Source: Pantoea alhagi (GTDB taxonomy: Bacteria > Pseudomonadota > Gammaproteobacteria > Enterobacterales > Enterobacteriaceae). From it: a DNA stretch of 64,000 nt. The stretch covers positions 620,001 through 684,000 of the forward strand of contig NZ_CP019706.1 of assembly GCF_002101395.1 (NCBI RefSeq), in the 5' to 3' direction. A program made the position numbers and the translations under genes. Positions 9,025-18,538 of this stretch are shown piece after piece; the first letter of the stretch is position 1; each line of letters starts with the position of its first letter. The notes under the pieces are model-generated. The model was not told the origin of the DNA, ran no database searches, and saw only the letters and a program-made list of their open reading frames with translations.

Positions 9025-9651
9025 TTAACGCGCGCGATTGGCGGTGAGATTAGTCACTTCGATGTCCAGCAGCGCATTACGCACTGGAGCAAAACTACGA
9101 CGATGGTGCGGCGTAGCACCATGCTCTGTCAACATCGCCAGATGTTGTGCGGTGGGATAACCTTTATGCCGGGCAAAGCCGTACTGCGGAAACACCACAT
9201 CCAGCTCGGCCATTTCACGATCGCGCGTCACTTTGGCGATAATCGACGCGGCGCTGATTTCCGCTACCAGGCTGTCGCCTTTGACTACCGCTGCGGACGG
9301 CATCGGCAATTCAGGGCAGCGATTGCCGTCAATCAATACATAGTCAGGCGTGACGGCCAGACCGGCCACCGCGCGCTGCATGGCCAGCATAGTGGCATGC
9401 AGAATGTTTAGCCGATCAATCTCTTCCGGTTCGGCTCGGCCCAGACTCCAGGCCAACGCTTTTTCACGGATTTCATCATACAGCGCCAGCCGACGCTTTT
9501 CGCTCAGCTTTTTCGAGTCCGCCAGCCCAGCGATCGGTTGGGCTGGATCGAGGATCACTGCCGCCGTAACAACCGCGCCAACCAGCGGCCCGCGTCCAAC
9601 TTCATCAACGCCGGCAATAAGCCGCGCGTTGGGATAAATAAATTCAGCCAT
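9025..9651 (-). CDS. rnhB: ribonuclease HII
   Basis: Endonuclease that cuts RNA in RNA-DNA hybrids and at single ribonucleotides. The 208 residues carry the type 2 RNase H signature GVDEVGRGPLVG (acidic D16 and E17), LIDGNR and an IIAKVTRDREM segment. The chosen ATG at 9651 begins MAEFIYPNARL, matching the family. A longer frame upstream is only the overlapping lpxB sequence read out of frame. The start overlaps the lpxB stop by eight bases, so translation is likely coupled. Confidence 0.97.
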   Translation of the reverse strand: MAEFIYPNARLIAGVDEVGRGPLVGAVVTAAVILDPAQPIAGLADSKKLSEKRRLALYDEIREKALAWSLGRAEPEEIDRLNILHATMLAMQRAVAGLAVTPDYVLIDGNRCPELPMPSAAVVKGDSLVAEISAASIIAKVTRDREMAELDVVFPQYGFARHKGYPTAQHLAMLTEHGATPHHRRSFAPVRNALLDIEVTNLTANRAR

Positions 9652-10792
9652 GCGCCAACTCCAGTACGGCCTGAGCCGCTTGTTCATCGGCATTCCAGCG
9701 GATCTGCTGGTGCAGCTCAGTAAAGGTTGCCAACAGCCTGTTGCGCGTTTCGCCCTGCGCCAGCAAGGGTTCCAGCGCTGCGGCCAGCCGTTCGGGCTGA
9801 CACTCATCCTGAAGCAGTTCCGGCACCAGTTCGCGCCCGGCCAGCAAATTAGGCAGCGAAACATAGTCGGTTTTGACCAGCCGCTGCGCCAGCCAGAAGG
9901 TGAAAGGCTTCATGCGATACCCCACCACCATCGGACATTTTGCCAGCATGCACTCCAGCGCCGCCGTCCCGGAAGCCAGCAGCGCCGCATCGCTGGCAAT
10001 CATCGCCTCGCGGCCCTGACCATCCAGCAGATGAACCGGTAGCTCAGGAGCCACCGCAGCTTTGATCTGCTCAAACTGTTCACGTCGACGGGCATTCACC
10101 AACGGCACCACGATTTCCAGCTGCGGCCATTTTTCCCGCAGCCGCTGCGCCGTCTTGAGAAAATCAGCGCTAAGCATTTCAACTTCAGCTTTACGCGAGC
10201 CGGGCAGTAAGGCCAGGCAGAGCGCCTGTTCGTCGATACCCAGTGTACGGCGCGCTGCGGTTTTATCCGGCTGTAGCGGCATCGCATCCGCCATGGTATG
10301 CCCGATAAAACGACAGGGAACCTCAAAGCGATCGTAAAACGCTTTTTCGAAAGGCAGGAAGGCCAACACCAGATCGGTGGCGCGACCGATCTTGAAGACC
10401 CGGTTTTGTCGCCATGCCCATACTGAAGGACTGACATAATGAATAGTGCGGATGCCGCGCTGTTTCAGCCGCCCTTCAAGGGTAATGTTAAAGTCGGGCG
10501 CATCGATACCTACAAAGACATCAGGCTTAAGCGCGGTAAAGCGGCGGGTTAAATCACGACGGATTTTTAACAGGCGCGGCAGGCGCTCCAGCACCTCAAC
10601 GATGCCCATCACCGCCAGCTCCTCCATGTCGTACCAGCTCTCGCAGCCTTCCGCCAGCATGCGCGGACCAGCCACGCCAACAAAGCGGGCGTCAGGATGT
10701 TTGGCTTTGAGCGCGCGAATTAAACCGGCACCAAGAATATCGCCGGAGGTTTCTCCGGCGACAAGGGCAATCGTTAAAGGACGAGCAGCCAT
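9644..10792 (-). CDS. lpxB: lipid-A-disaccharide synthase
   Basis: Peripheral inner-membrane glycosyltransferase (GT19) joining UDP-2,3-diacylglucosamine and lipid X to form the lipid A disaccharide. It is 382 residues, the E. coli length. Recognisable segments are VAGETSGDILGAGL near the N-terminus, GIDAPDFN, HYVSPSVWAWRQ, LLPGSRKAEV and SGTAALECML. It follows lpxA by three bases and overlaps rnhB by eight, in the conserved lpxD-fabZ-lpxA-lpxB order. Confidence 0.98.
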   Translation of the reverse strand: MAARPLTIALVAGETSGDILGAGLIRALKAKHPDARFVGVAGPRMLAEGCESWYDMEELAVMGIVEVLERLPRLLKIRRDLTRRFTALKPDVFVGIDAPDFNITLEGRLKQRGIRTIHYVSPSVWAWRQNRVFKIGRATDLVLAFLPFEKAFYDRFEVPCRFIGHTMADAMPLQPDKTAARRTLGIDEQALCLALLPGSRKAEVEMLSADFLKTAQRLREKWPQLEIVVPLVNARRREQFEQIKAAVAPELPVHLLDGQGREAMIASDAALLASGTAALECMLAKCPMVVGYRMKPFTFWLAQRLVKTDYVSLPNLLAGRELVPELLQDECQPERLAAALEPLLAQGETRNRLLATFTELHQQIRWNADEQAAQAVLELAHG

Positions 10793-10795
10793 GGG

Positions 10796-11584
10796 TTAAC
10801 GAATCAGACCTCGCGTTGAGCGGGCAAAGAAGTCGTAAAACGGCTTAACCTCAGCGTGCTTCTCAGCCAGCGCTTCGATTTCCGGCTTCACTTCATCCAG
10901 CGTCCTGCCGCTGCGATATAACAGCTTGTAGGCGGCACGAATCGCATGCAACGCTTCTTTATCGAAACCACGTCGTTTCAGGCCTTCAATATTGATGCCA
11001 AACGGCGTGGCATGGTTGCCCTGCGCGATAACGTAAGGCGGCACGTCCTGCGCTACGCCAGAACAACCACCCACCATAACGTGCGCGCCGATAATACAGA
11101 ACTGATGCACTGCCGTCATGCCGCCAATAATGGCAAAGTCATCCACCGTAACATGTCCGCCCAGCGTGGCGTTATTGGCGAAAATACAGCGGTTGCCAAT
11201 AATGCAGTCATGAGCGATATGCGCATTCACCATCAACAGGTTATCGCTGCCGATGCGAGTCACGCCGCCGCCCTGCACCGTGCCACGATGAATGGTCACA
11301 CTTTCGCGGATGCTGTTACGATCGCCAATTTCAACGCGCGTTGGCTCACCAGCATATTTCAGGTCCTGGTTCACCTCACCAATAGAAGCGAACTGGGTAA
11401 TAATATTGTCTTTACCGATGCGGGTATGTCCGTTCACCACCACGTGGGATTTCAGGACGGTACCTTCACCAATTTCAACATTTGCACCGATATAGCAAAA
11501 GGGGCCAATGTGGACACGGGCACCAATGATGGCACCCTCTTCGACGATAGAACTCGGATGAATTACGGCAGTAGCATCAATCAC
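10796..11584 (-). CDS. lpxA: UDP-N-acetylglucosamine acyltransferase
   Basis: First step of lipid A synthesis: transfers 3-hydroxymyristate from ACP to UDP-GlcNAc. The 262 residues show left-handed beta-helix hexapeptide repeats from residue 8 to about 180. The catalytic histidine is H125, with H122, in MVNAHIAHDC, and a helical C-terminus follows. The start codon is GTG, placed by the MIDATAVIHP homology and a GGGAGG eight bases upstream; the lpxA of E. coli begins the same way. It lies three bases after the fabZ stop. Confidence 0.98.
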   Translation of the reverse strand: MIDATAVIHPSSIVEEGAIIGARVHIGPFCYIGANVEIGEGTVLKSHVVVNGHTRIGKDNIITQFASIGEVNQDLKYAGEPTRVEIGDRNSIRESVTIHRGTVQGGGVTRIGSDNLLMVNAHIAHDCIIGNRCIFANNATLGGHVTVDDFAIIGGMTAVHQFCIIGAHVMVGGCSGVAQDVPPYVIAQGNHATPFGINIEGLKRRGFDKEALHAIRAAYKLLYRSGRTLDEVKPEIEALAEKHAEVKPFYDFFARSTRGLIR

Positions 11585-11587
11585 GTA

Positions 11588-12043
11588 TTATGCCTCCCGG
11601 CTACGGGCACACATCATGGTCGCTTCACAGACAATTTTACCGTCCACGGTAGCCACGCCTTTAAAGCGCGTCAGACCACGACGGGTTTTTTCGAAAGTGA
11701 CTTCCATTATCATCTGATCGCCCGGTACCACCGGACGCTTAAAGCGCGCTTCGTCAATTCCGGCAAAGTAGTACAGTTCGCCCGGCTCAAGTTTACCAAC
11801 GCTTTTAAACGCCAGAATACCTGTCGCCTGCGCCATCGCCTCAAGAATCAAAACGCCTGGAAAAATCGGTTTACCAGGGAAGTGTCCCTGGAAAAACGGT
11901 TCGTTAACCGAGACGTTTTTCACCGCACGCAGATATTTATGCTCTTCGAACTCCAGGACACGATCGACCAGTAAAAACGGATAACGGTGCGGCAGTAGTT
12001 CTAAAATCTCTTCAATATTCAGAGTATGAGTTTCAGTAGTCAA
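11588..12043 (-). CDS. fabZ: 3-hydroxyacyl-ACP dehydratase FabZ
   Basis: Hot-dog-fold dehydratase that removes water from 3-hydroxyacyl-ACP in fatty acid elongation, competing with LpxA and LpxD for the hydroxymyristoyl-ACP pool. It is 151 residues, with catalytic His54 in FFQGHFPG and Glu68 in LILEAMAQ. It starts at a TTG codon in register with the E. coli N-terminus (TTETHTLNIEEIL), which fits low-efficiency initiation in this gene family. A 156-base gap with a strong hairpin separates it from lpxD. Confidence 0.97.
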   Translation of the reverse strand: MTTETHTLNIEEILELLPHRYPFLLVDRVLEFEEHKYLRAVKNVSVNEPFFQGHFPGKPIFPGVLILEAMAQATGILAFKSVGKLEPGELYYFAGIDEARFKRPVVPGDQMIMEVTFEKTRRGLTRFKGVATVDGKIVCEATMMCARSREA

Positions 12044-12085
12044 AATACTCTTCCTGTCCTAAAAATTCTGATGACATCAATAACA

Positions 12086-12120
12086 CGGCCTGCACCGATC
12101 AGACGATCGTCGGCAGGCCG
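12086..12120. other. intercistronic hairpin between lpxD and fabZ
   Basis: CGGCCTGC pairs with GCAGGCCG (eight pairs), and inside it CGATC pairs with GATCG around AGAC, with a small internal loop. No T tract follows on the minus strand, so it is not a classical terminator. It could be an mRNA-stabilising or attenuating structure between lpxD and fabZ. Function is inferred from structure alone. Confidence 0.6.
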
Positions 12121-12199
12121 CAAATTAGTTTATGTGGCGCCTGGCTTCCCTGCTTAGCATGTTTTATTTATGAAAGCCGGACAGCGGTGAAGTGTACGT

Positions 12200-13225
12200 T
12201 TAGTCGTCTTTGCCGACTTTGCGCTCGATGGCTTTTAAGCGCTTGCTCATTTCATCGATATTCATCACCAGCGCTGCGGTTTTACGCCAGGTTTTATTAG
12301 GTTGCAATGGAATGCCTGAAGAGTATACCCCAGGTTCAGTGATGGGGCGCATCACCATTCCCATGCCGGTTACCGTCACTTTGTCACAAATTTCCATGTG
12401 TCCATTAATGACGCTGGCCCCGCCGATCATACAGTAACGACCGATTTTCAGGCTACCCGCCATGATTACACCGCCAGCAACAGCCGTATTGTCGCCAATC
12501 ACTACGTTATGTGCAATCTGACATTGGTTATCAATGATAACACCATTACCAATCTGAGTGTTATCCAGTGCACCACGATCGATGGTGGTACAGGCACCAA
12601 TTTCGACGCGATCGCCAATAATCACCGAACCAAGCTGAGGGATTTTCACCCAGTTGCCGCGATCGTTGGCATAGCCGAAGCCGTCAGCGCCGATCACCGT
12701 ACCCGACTGGATCAGGCACTGCTCACCAATACGGATTTCATGATAAATGGTGACGTTAGCCCACAGGCGCGTACCGGCACCGATATGCGTGTTCTTACCT
12801 ACAAAGCAGCCTGCGCCGATCACCACGTTATCGCCAAGCACAACGCCTGACTCGATAACGGCATTTGCGCCAATGGAAACGTTGCTGCCCAGCGTAGCGC
12901 TGGCGTCGATCACCGCGCTTGCGGCGATATTTTGCGCCGGTTGTGGCGTGGTATCAAGCAGCTGTGCCATGCGCGCGTAGGTCAGATAAGGATTTTTAAC
13001 CACCAGCGCGGCGCTGCGGCACCAGGAGAGATCTTCCTGGGTCAGTACCACGGCAGATGCCTGACATTCAGCAAGCTGCTCACGGTAACGGCTGTTGGCG
13101 AGAAAAGTGATTTGACCATCTTGGGCGGAGTGCATAGAAGCAATGCCGGAGATGACGATATCGCCATCTCCGTGCAATTCTGCATCCAACTGCTGGGCTA
13201 AATCAGCCAGTCGAATTGAAGACAT
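12200..13225 (-). CDS. lpxD: UDP-3-O-(3-hydroxymyristoyl)glucosamine N-acyltransferase
   Basis: Third step of lipid A synthesis, N-acylating UDP-3-O-acylglucosamine from hydroxymyristoyl-ACP. The 341 residues comprise an N-terminal uridine-binding domain (1 to about 100), a hexapeptide beta-helix from about 105 to 310 and a C-terminal helix (MNIDEMSKRLKAIERKV). Catalytic His239 is visible in CQIAHNVVIGD. It lies three bases after skp, as in E. coli. Confidence 0.98.
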   Translation of the reverse strand: MSSIRLADLAQQLDAELHGDGDIVISGIASMHSAQDGQITFLANSRYREQLAECQASAVVLTQEDLSWCRSAALVVKNPYLTYARMAQLLDTTPQPAQNIAASAVIDASATLGSNVSIGANAVIESGVVLGDNVVIGAGCFVGKNTHIGAGTRLWANVTIYHEIRIGEQCLIQSGTVIGADGFGYANDRGNWVKIPQLGSVIIGDRVEIGACTTIDRGALDNTQIGNGVIIDNQCQIAHNVVIGDNTAVAGGVIMAGSLKIGRYCMIGGASVINGHMEICDKVTVTGMGMVMRPITEPGVYSSGIPLQPNKTWRKTAALVMNIDEMSKRLKAIERKVGKDD

Positions 13226-13228
13226 TGA

Positions 13229-13726
13229 TTATTTAACCTGTTTCAGAACGTCAGCGGTGATGTCTTTGGCATTCGCCGCATAAGCGACTGCGTTAGCATC
13301 GATAACCACATCATAGCCATCATCAGCAGCAACTTTCTTTACAGCGTCCTGAATACGGCTCAACAGCTTGTTACGCTCTTCCATCTGGCGACGGCGATTG
13401 TCCTGCTCAAAAGCCTGCGCTTTGGTAGCGAAGGTTTCACGCTGAGACATGATATCTTTTTCCATACGGCTGCGCTCGCTGGCCTTCATGGTTGAAGCAT
13501 CACGTTGCAGGCGCTGCATTTTTGCCTGTAGATCGCGTTCCTGGCTTTGCAGTTCAGTAGCACGGCCTTTAAATTCGTTTTCCAGCTGCTTCGCAACAGA
13601 GGCACGTTGCGGTAACTGTTGGAAAATGCTGGACACGTTTACCACGGCAATTTTATCAGCAGCCTGAGCGCCTGCGGAAACCGCTAAAGCGAGACCCAGA
13701 CCTGCGGCACACAACAACTTTTTCAC
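13229..13726 (-). CDS. skp: periplasmic chaperone Skp (OmpH)
   Basis: Periplasmic trimeric chaperone that holds unfolded outer-membrane proteins on their way to BamA. The 165-residue precursor has a signal peptide ending QA-A before DKIAVVNV, then a long charged coiled-coil stretch (about residues 45-130) and a C-terminal beta segment ITADVLKQVK. The start is GTG at 13726, with AAGGAG six bases upstream; an upstream in-frame ATG would add 23 residues ahead of the signal peptide and has no such support. It lies between bamA and lpxD. Confidence 0.96.
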   Translation of the reverse strand: MKKLLCAAGLGLALAVSAGAQAADKIAVVNVSSIFQQLPQRASVAKQLENEFKGRATELQSQERDLQAKMQRLQRDASTMKASERSRMEKDIMSQRETFATKAQAFEQDNRRRQMEERNKLLSRIQDAVKKVAADDGYDVVIDANAVAYAANAKDITADVLKQVK

Positions 13727-13851
13727 TATTAACTCCTTACCATCAACGTTTGTGTCAAAGACACACTTTTGCCTGAGACGCTGGCCCGTGGTCAACCCGC
13801 AGGCCAGCGAACAGTGCGATACTTAACAGCTTTACTTCCCTGAAGCGCGCA

Positions 13852-16257
13852 TTACCAGGTTTTACCAATGTTAAACTGGAACTGCTCCGCTTTATCTCCA
13901 TCATATTTCTTAAGCGGCTGGGCGTAGGAGAACACCAACGGTCCCAGCGGCGACATCCACTGCAGCGCGATACCGCTGGAGATGCGAATATTGGCCGGAT
14001 CGCTGTAATCCGGAATGCCCGCAGCACGGGTATCAGCGGTATTCTCCCAGTGGGTATCCCAAACGGTACCGGCATCCACAAACAGTGACGTACGTACTGA
14101 GTTAGAATACTTCTCGCTGATAAACGGCGTCGGCGTGATCAGCTCAAGGCTGGCCACCGCCATGGCGTTACCACCGACGGCATCATCTGATTTACACAGG
14201 TTTTGGCTACCGGAGCAGGTCGATGAGTTGTCGTTCAGGTAAGCCGCTTTCGGACCAATGTTATTGGAGCGGAAGCCGCGAACCGTGCTGGAACCACCTG
14301 CATAGAAGTTCTCATAAAACGGCAGCTCTTTATCGCTAAGCCCGTCGCCATAGCCTACGCGGCCACGTCCCAACAGTACCCAGGTATGATCGTTATCGAT
14401 CGGCATGTACTGCTGCGTATCCAGCGTAACTTTGTAGAAGCTGTTATCGGAACCAGGAATGGTAACTTTACCGTTCAGGTTGGTACGGTTACCGGACGTG
14501 GGGAAGAAACCACGGTCGAGGTTGTTGTATGTCCAGCCATAGTTAAAGGTAAAGTCATCAGCAGCATATTCGCTATCGCCTGAAAGCGATGGGTTCTGTC
14601 CGACCGACTCCAGATAACGCCACATCGCCACCTGCGGCTGCATATTGGAGAGATCGTTATGCACATAGCCAAGGCCCACGCGCAGCGTGTTGTTTTCATT
14701 AACCGGGAAGCCCAGCGTGCCATCCAGACCATAACTTTTGTTGGTATAGTCAGAAAGGTCGGCATCGTCCGCTTTAAAGTCGTTATAGAAGATGCGTCCG
14801 CCGAGGCTGACCCCATCCACCGTAAAGTACGGGTCGGTCAGGGAGAATTCCGCGTAGGTCTGATAATCGTTTTTGGTGCCGCTAATGCCAACGGTATTAC
14901 CGGTGCCCAGCCAGTTATCCTGGGTTACGCCAACCTGGAAGCTTACGCCGCTCTCGGTGCCGTAGCCAATACCAAAGTTAAAGGTACCGGTGTTACGCTC
15001 TTTCACCTTATAGACGACATCAACCTGATCCGGCGTGCCCGGTACGCGCTGCGTATCGACATCAACCGTTTCGAAATAGCCGGTACGGTTCAGGCGCTCT
15101 TTACCCTGCTCAACCAGGTTGCTGCCCAGCCATGCGCCTTCCATCTGACGCATTTCACGACGCAGCACGGCATCTTTAGAGGTATCGTTGCCCTCAAAGC
15201 GCACCTTACGTACGTAGTAACGGTTGCCGGCATCAACATTCACATGCAGTTTTACCGTTTTATCGGCATCGTTGATTTCCGGCTGCGTTACCACGCGTGG
15301 ATAGGCATAACCATAGCGGCCTAACAGCTGCTTGATGTTGTCTTCCATTTTGGTGACTTTAGTGCCGTTATACAGCTCGCCCGGTACAACTTTCGCCAGA
15401 CTTTCGATCTCTGCAGAGTGACCTGCCATGCTGCCGTTCACCACCACGCCGGAGAGTTTATACTGCTCGCCTTCGTTGATATTAATGGTGATATAGATGC
15501 CTTTTTTATCCGGCGTCAGGCTGACCTGCGTGGAATCGATATTGAAACGTGCATAGCCGCGATCCAGATAGAAGCTGCGCAGGGTTTCTAAATCGCCCGC
15601 CAGTTTCTGCTTCTGATATTTACGATCGCCGACCAGGTTCCACCACGGCACCTCATCACGCAGCTGGAAGCGCGAGATCAGCTCATCAGAGCTAAAGGCC
15701 TTGTTACCAACAACGTTAATCTGCTGGATTTTCGCCGAAACGCCTTCGGTAAATACCAGTTTGAGATCGACACGGTTACGCGGCAGCGGGGTCACGACAG
15801 CTTTTACGCTGGCGCTATATTTACCTACGCTGTAGTAGAAATCTTCCAGCCCCTTCTCGATGCTGGAAATGGTGGTGCGATCCAGCGCCTCGCCGACGCG
15901 CACGCCGGAAGCTTCCAGATTCTGTTTGAGCATCTCTTCTTTCACCGCTTTGTTACCGGAGAAAGTGATGCTGGCAATGGTGGGACGCTCTTTCACCTGA
16001 ACGATCAGCGTGTTGCCGTCGCGCAGAACCTGAACATCTTCGAAATTCCCGGTAGCAAACAGGGCGCGAATGGTATTACTGACATCTTCATCGTCTACCG
16101 TATCACCAACACGCACCGGCATGCTGAGCAGAGCCGCACCGACAGCGACTCGCTGCAGTCCTTCGAAATGAATGTCCTTCACCACGAACCCGTCTGCACC
16201 GTAAACGGTGGCGCTGCTAAACAGCAGCGACGCTATGAGCAACTTTTTCATCGCCAT
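13852..16257 (-). CDS. bamA: outer membrane protein assembly factor BamA
   Basis: Central Omp85 subunit of the BAM complex, which inserts beta-barrels in the outer membrane. The 801-residue precursor has a signal peptide (cleavage at VYG-A), five POTRA domains to about residue 420 and a 16-strand barrel ending in QFNIGKTW with the terminal aromatic residue. The lid-lock motif VRGF is visible in SSTVRGFRSN. It is slightly shorter than E. coli BamA (810), mainly in extracellular loop 6, where KAAYLNDNSSTCSGSQNLCKSDD keeps the cysteine pair. It lies between rseP and skp. Confidence 0.98.
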   Translation of the reverse strand: MAMKKLLIASLLFSSATVYGADGFVVKDIHFEGLQRVAVGAALLSMPVRVGDTVDDEDVSNTIRALFATGNFEDVQVLRDGNTLIVQVKERPTIASITFSGNKAVKEEMLKQNLEASGVRVGEALDRTTISSIEKGLEDFYYSVGKYSASVKAVVTPLPRNRVDLKLVFTEGVSAKIQQINVVGNKAFSSDELISRFQLRDEVPWWNLVGDRKYQKQKLAGDLETLRSFYLDRGYARFNIDSTQVSLTPDKKGIYITININEGEQYKLSGVVVNGSMAGHSAEIESLAKVVPGELYNGTKVTKMEDNIKQLLGRYGYAYPRVVTQPEINDADKTVKLHVNVDAGNRYYVRKVRFEGNDTSKDAVLRREMRQMEGAWLGSNLVEQGKERLNRTGYFETVDVDTQRVPGTPDQVDVVYKVKERNTGTFNFGIGYGTESGVSFQVGVTQDNWLGTGNTVGISGTKNDYQTYAEFSLTDPYFTVDGVSLGGRIFYNDFKADDADLSDYTNKSYGLDGTLGFPVNENNTLRVGLGYVHNDLSNMQPQVAMWRYLESVGQNPSLSGDSEYAADDFTFNYGWTYNNLDRGFFPTSGNRTNLNGKVTIPGSDNSFYKVTLDTQQYMPIDNDHTWVLLGRGRVGYGDGLSDKELPFYENFYAGGSSTVRGFRSNNIGPKAAYLNDNSSTCSGSQNLCKSDDAVGGNAMAVASLELITPTPFISEKYSNSVRTSLFVDAGTVWDTHWENTADTRAAGIPDYSDPANIRISSGIALQWMSPLGPLVFSYAQPLKKYDGDKAEQFQFNIGKTW

Positions 16258-16309
16258 CGTTGTTATGCGTTCTTCCTAACACGTCCCAGCCTGGATAACG
16301 TTCCGGTCA

Positions 16310-17650
16310 TCACAGGCGAGAGAAATCATTGAATAGTGCAAGCCCCATTAACAGCACCAGCAGAATTGAGCCAATGCGATAACTGAAGTCCTGAACTCGC
16401 TCAGACACCGGTTTCCCTTTGATTTTTTCAATCGCCAGGAAAAGCAGATGCCCACCATCTAATACCGGTAACGGGAAGAGATTAATAATACCGAGATTCA
16501 CGCTGATAAGCGCGAGAAACATCAGGTAATAAATTATCCCGTACTCCGCTGACATCCCGGCGCCTTGCGCGATAGAAATCGGCCCGCTCAGGTTGTTCAG
16601 CTTAACATCTCCGGTGATCAGTTTGCCAAGCATGCCGACCGTCAGCTTCATTAACTGCCAGGTTTTCTCCCCGGCCTCGCCAATAGCAGCAAACGGGCCA
16701 TACTGGCGCACCGTTTTATACTCTTCAGGCAACGGTAGCACGCGCGGTACGACACCGGCGAAGCCTTCCGACCCTTTTGCGGCTGGCGTCAACGTAAGGC
16801 TGACAACCTCGCCCTGGCGTTCCACATCCAACGCAATCGCTTTATCAGGGCTTTCCCGCACCAGGTTGACAAACTGTCGCCAGTCGGCCAGCGATCGACC
16901 ATCGACTTTAACGATCCTGTCACCTGCTTGCAAACCTGCCGCACTGGCAGGTGAGTTCGCCTGGACTTCTGCCAGCACCGTTTCAATCTCAGGGCCGCGC
17001 GGTGCGATACCTAACGCCACAACCGGGTCCTGCTTATCAGGTTCAAAATGCCAGTTGCGCAGATCGACCTGTTTTTCCACGCGCTGTGATGAGCCAAACG
17101 GCGATAACGTTAAGGTAACGTCGGTATCACCGATTTTACCGATCAGCGCCATACGCACAGCATCCCAGTCAGGCGTTTCGATGCCATCAACCGCTTTAAG
17201 TTCCATGCCAGGCGAAATTTGCGCCTCAGCCGCCACCGAGCCGTTCAGGATTTCACCGGTAACCGGACGCACACCTGGTACGCCGTGAATAAAGACCAGC
17301 CAGTAAGCAAAAATAGCAAACAGGAAGTTAGCCGCAGGACCGGCAGCAATCACTGCGGCGCGCTGCAGCACGGTTTTATTGTTGAAGGACTGATGACGTA
17401 GCTCGGGCGGCACGCTTTCTACACGCTCATCCAGCATTTTGACATAGCCGCCAAGCGGAATTAGGGCAATCACATACTCAGTGCCAAGGCGATCACGACG
17501 ACGCCAGAGCGCTTTACCAAAACCAACAGAAAAGCGCTCTACCCTGATGCCACAGCGACGCGCTACCCAGAAATGACCAAACTCATGAACGGTAATCAGC
17601 ACGCCCAGCGCAACGATAAAGGCAGCAAGACTCCAGATAAAGCTCAACAT
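16310..17650 (-). CDS. rseP: sigma-E regulator site-2 protease RseP
   Basis: Inner-membrane zinc metalloprotease that cleaves anti-sigma factor RseA within the membrane after DegS, releasing sigma-E, and also clears remnant signal peptides. The 446 residues have HEFGH at 22-26 in the first membrane helix, two periplasmic PDZ domains (about 115-310) and the second metal motif PVLDGGH near the C-terminal helices. It lies directly upstream of bamA, linking stress signalling with outer-membrane assembly. Confidence 0.97.
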   Translation of the reverse strand: MLSFIWSLAAFIVALGVLITVHEFGHFWVARRCGIRVERFSVGFGKALWRRRDRLGTEYVIALIPLGGYVKMLDERVESVPPELRHQSFNNKTVLQRAAVIAAGPAANFLFAIFAYWLVFIHGVPGVRPVTGEILNGSVAAEAQISPGMELKAVDGIETPDWDAVRMALIGKIGDTDVTLTLSPFGSSQRVEKQVDLRNWHFEPDKQDPVVALGIAPRGPEIETVLAEVQANSPASAAGLQAGDRIVKVDGRSLADWRQFVNLVRESPDKAIALDVERQGEVVSLTLTPAAKGSEGFAGVVPRVLPLPEEYKTVRQYGPFAAIGEAGEKTWQLMKLTVGMLGKLITGDVKLNNLSGPISIAQGAGMSAEYGIIYYLMFLALISVNLGIINLFPLPVLDGGHLLFLAIEKIKGKPVSERVQDFSYRIGSILLVLLMGLALFNDFSRL

Positions 17651-17662
17651 AACGTCTTGTCC

Positions 17663-18520
17663 TTACAGCGCCCTGAATACCAACAGCAGCAAACAGGCAA
17701 AAACCGGCACCGCCGCCGTCAGGCTGTCAATGCGATCGAGAATGCCACCGTGTCCGGGGATAAGATGTCCGCTGTCTTTAATGCCCGCTTCGCGTTTAAA
17801 CATGCTTTCCGTGAGGTCGCCCAACACGGAAGCCAGCGCGGCGATTACAGAGCAGGTTAACAACACGCCCGGCGCCACGTTTAGCGGCGCCCATAAACCA
17901 AACAACCACGCAATCAGCGCGGAGGTCAGCAGACCACCAAAAAAGCCTTCCCAGGTTTTACCCGGCGAAACCTTCGGTGCCAGCTTATGTTTGCCGAATA
18001 AACGACCAAACATATAGGCTCCAGAATCGGCACCCCAGACCAGAATCAATACGTACAGCAGCCACCAGGCACCGGCAAAATGATCCGCATCATAATGGTA
18101 CTGACGCAGCGCAACCATGCCGCAGAAGAACGGCACAATGGTGAAAATGCCAAATACCAGACGCAGTACGCGCGAATGCCGCCAGAACCCTGCGGAGGCC
18201 GGATAGCGCAGCACCAGCAGCAGCGCACCAATCCACCAGGCCAGCGCAACCCAAAGCGAACCGCCTATTTGCGGCAGTTGAACAGCATGTTGATAAGGGG
18301 GAAGCGTAAATAACATCACGGCAAGCAGCAGGCCGCAAAGTACGGCCAGCCAGATACGCTGGAGACGGGTGGTGAAGCCAGCAAACTGGCCCCATTCCCA
18401 TGCGGCCAGCATGCATACCACCAGAGTGGTGATGGCAAATCCTGATGGCGGTAACCAGAAAAGCGCAGCGATCACCAAAGGGATCAGTATGAACGCTGTA
18501 ATCAGACGCGACTTCAGCAA
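17663..18520 (-). CDS. cdsA: phosphatidate cytidylyltransferase CdsA
   Basis: Integral inner-membrane enzyme making CDP-diacylglycerol from phosphatidate and CTP, the branch point to all phospholipids. The 285 residues, the E. coli length, have about eight hydrophobic helices and the family signature near the C-terminus: KREAGIKDSGHLIPGHGGILDR-type residues at about 235-260. The start is TTG, in line with E. coli homology (LKSRLITAFILIP) and preceded by a G-rich ribosome site. It lies 18 bases after uppS and 12 before rseP. Confidence 0.97.
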   Translation of the reverse strand: MLKSRLITAFILIPLVIAALFWLPPSGFAITTLVVCMLAAWEWGQFAGFTTRLQRIWLAVLCGLLLAVMLFTLPPYQHAVQLPQIGGSLWVALAWWIGALLLVLRYPASAGFWRHSRVLRLVFGIFTIVPFFCGMVALRQYHYDADHFAGAWWLLYVLILVWGADSGAYMFGRLFGKHKLAPKVSPGKTWEGFFGGLLTSALIAWLFGLWAPLNVAPGVLLTCSVIAALASVLGDLTESMFKREAGIKDSGHLIPGHGGILDRIDSLTAAVPVFACLLLLVFRAL

Positions 18521-18538
18521 AGGTTACCCCCAGGGCGC

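Noticed and set aside
10946..11974. 342-codon plus-strand frame opposite lpxA and fabZ
   Set aside because: It is antisense to hexapeptide-repeat coding sequence; its regular His/Asn composition is a by-product of those repeats.
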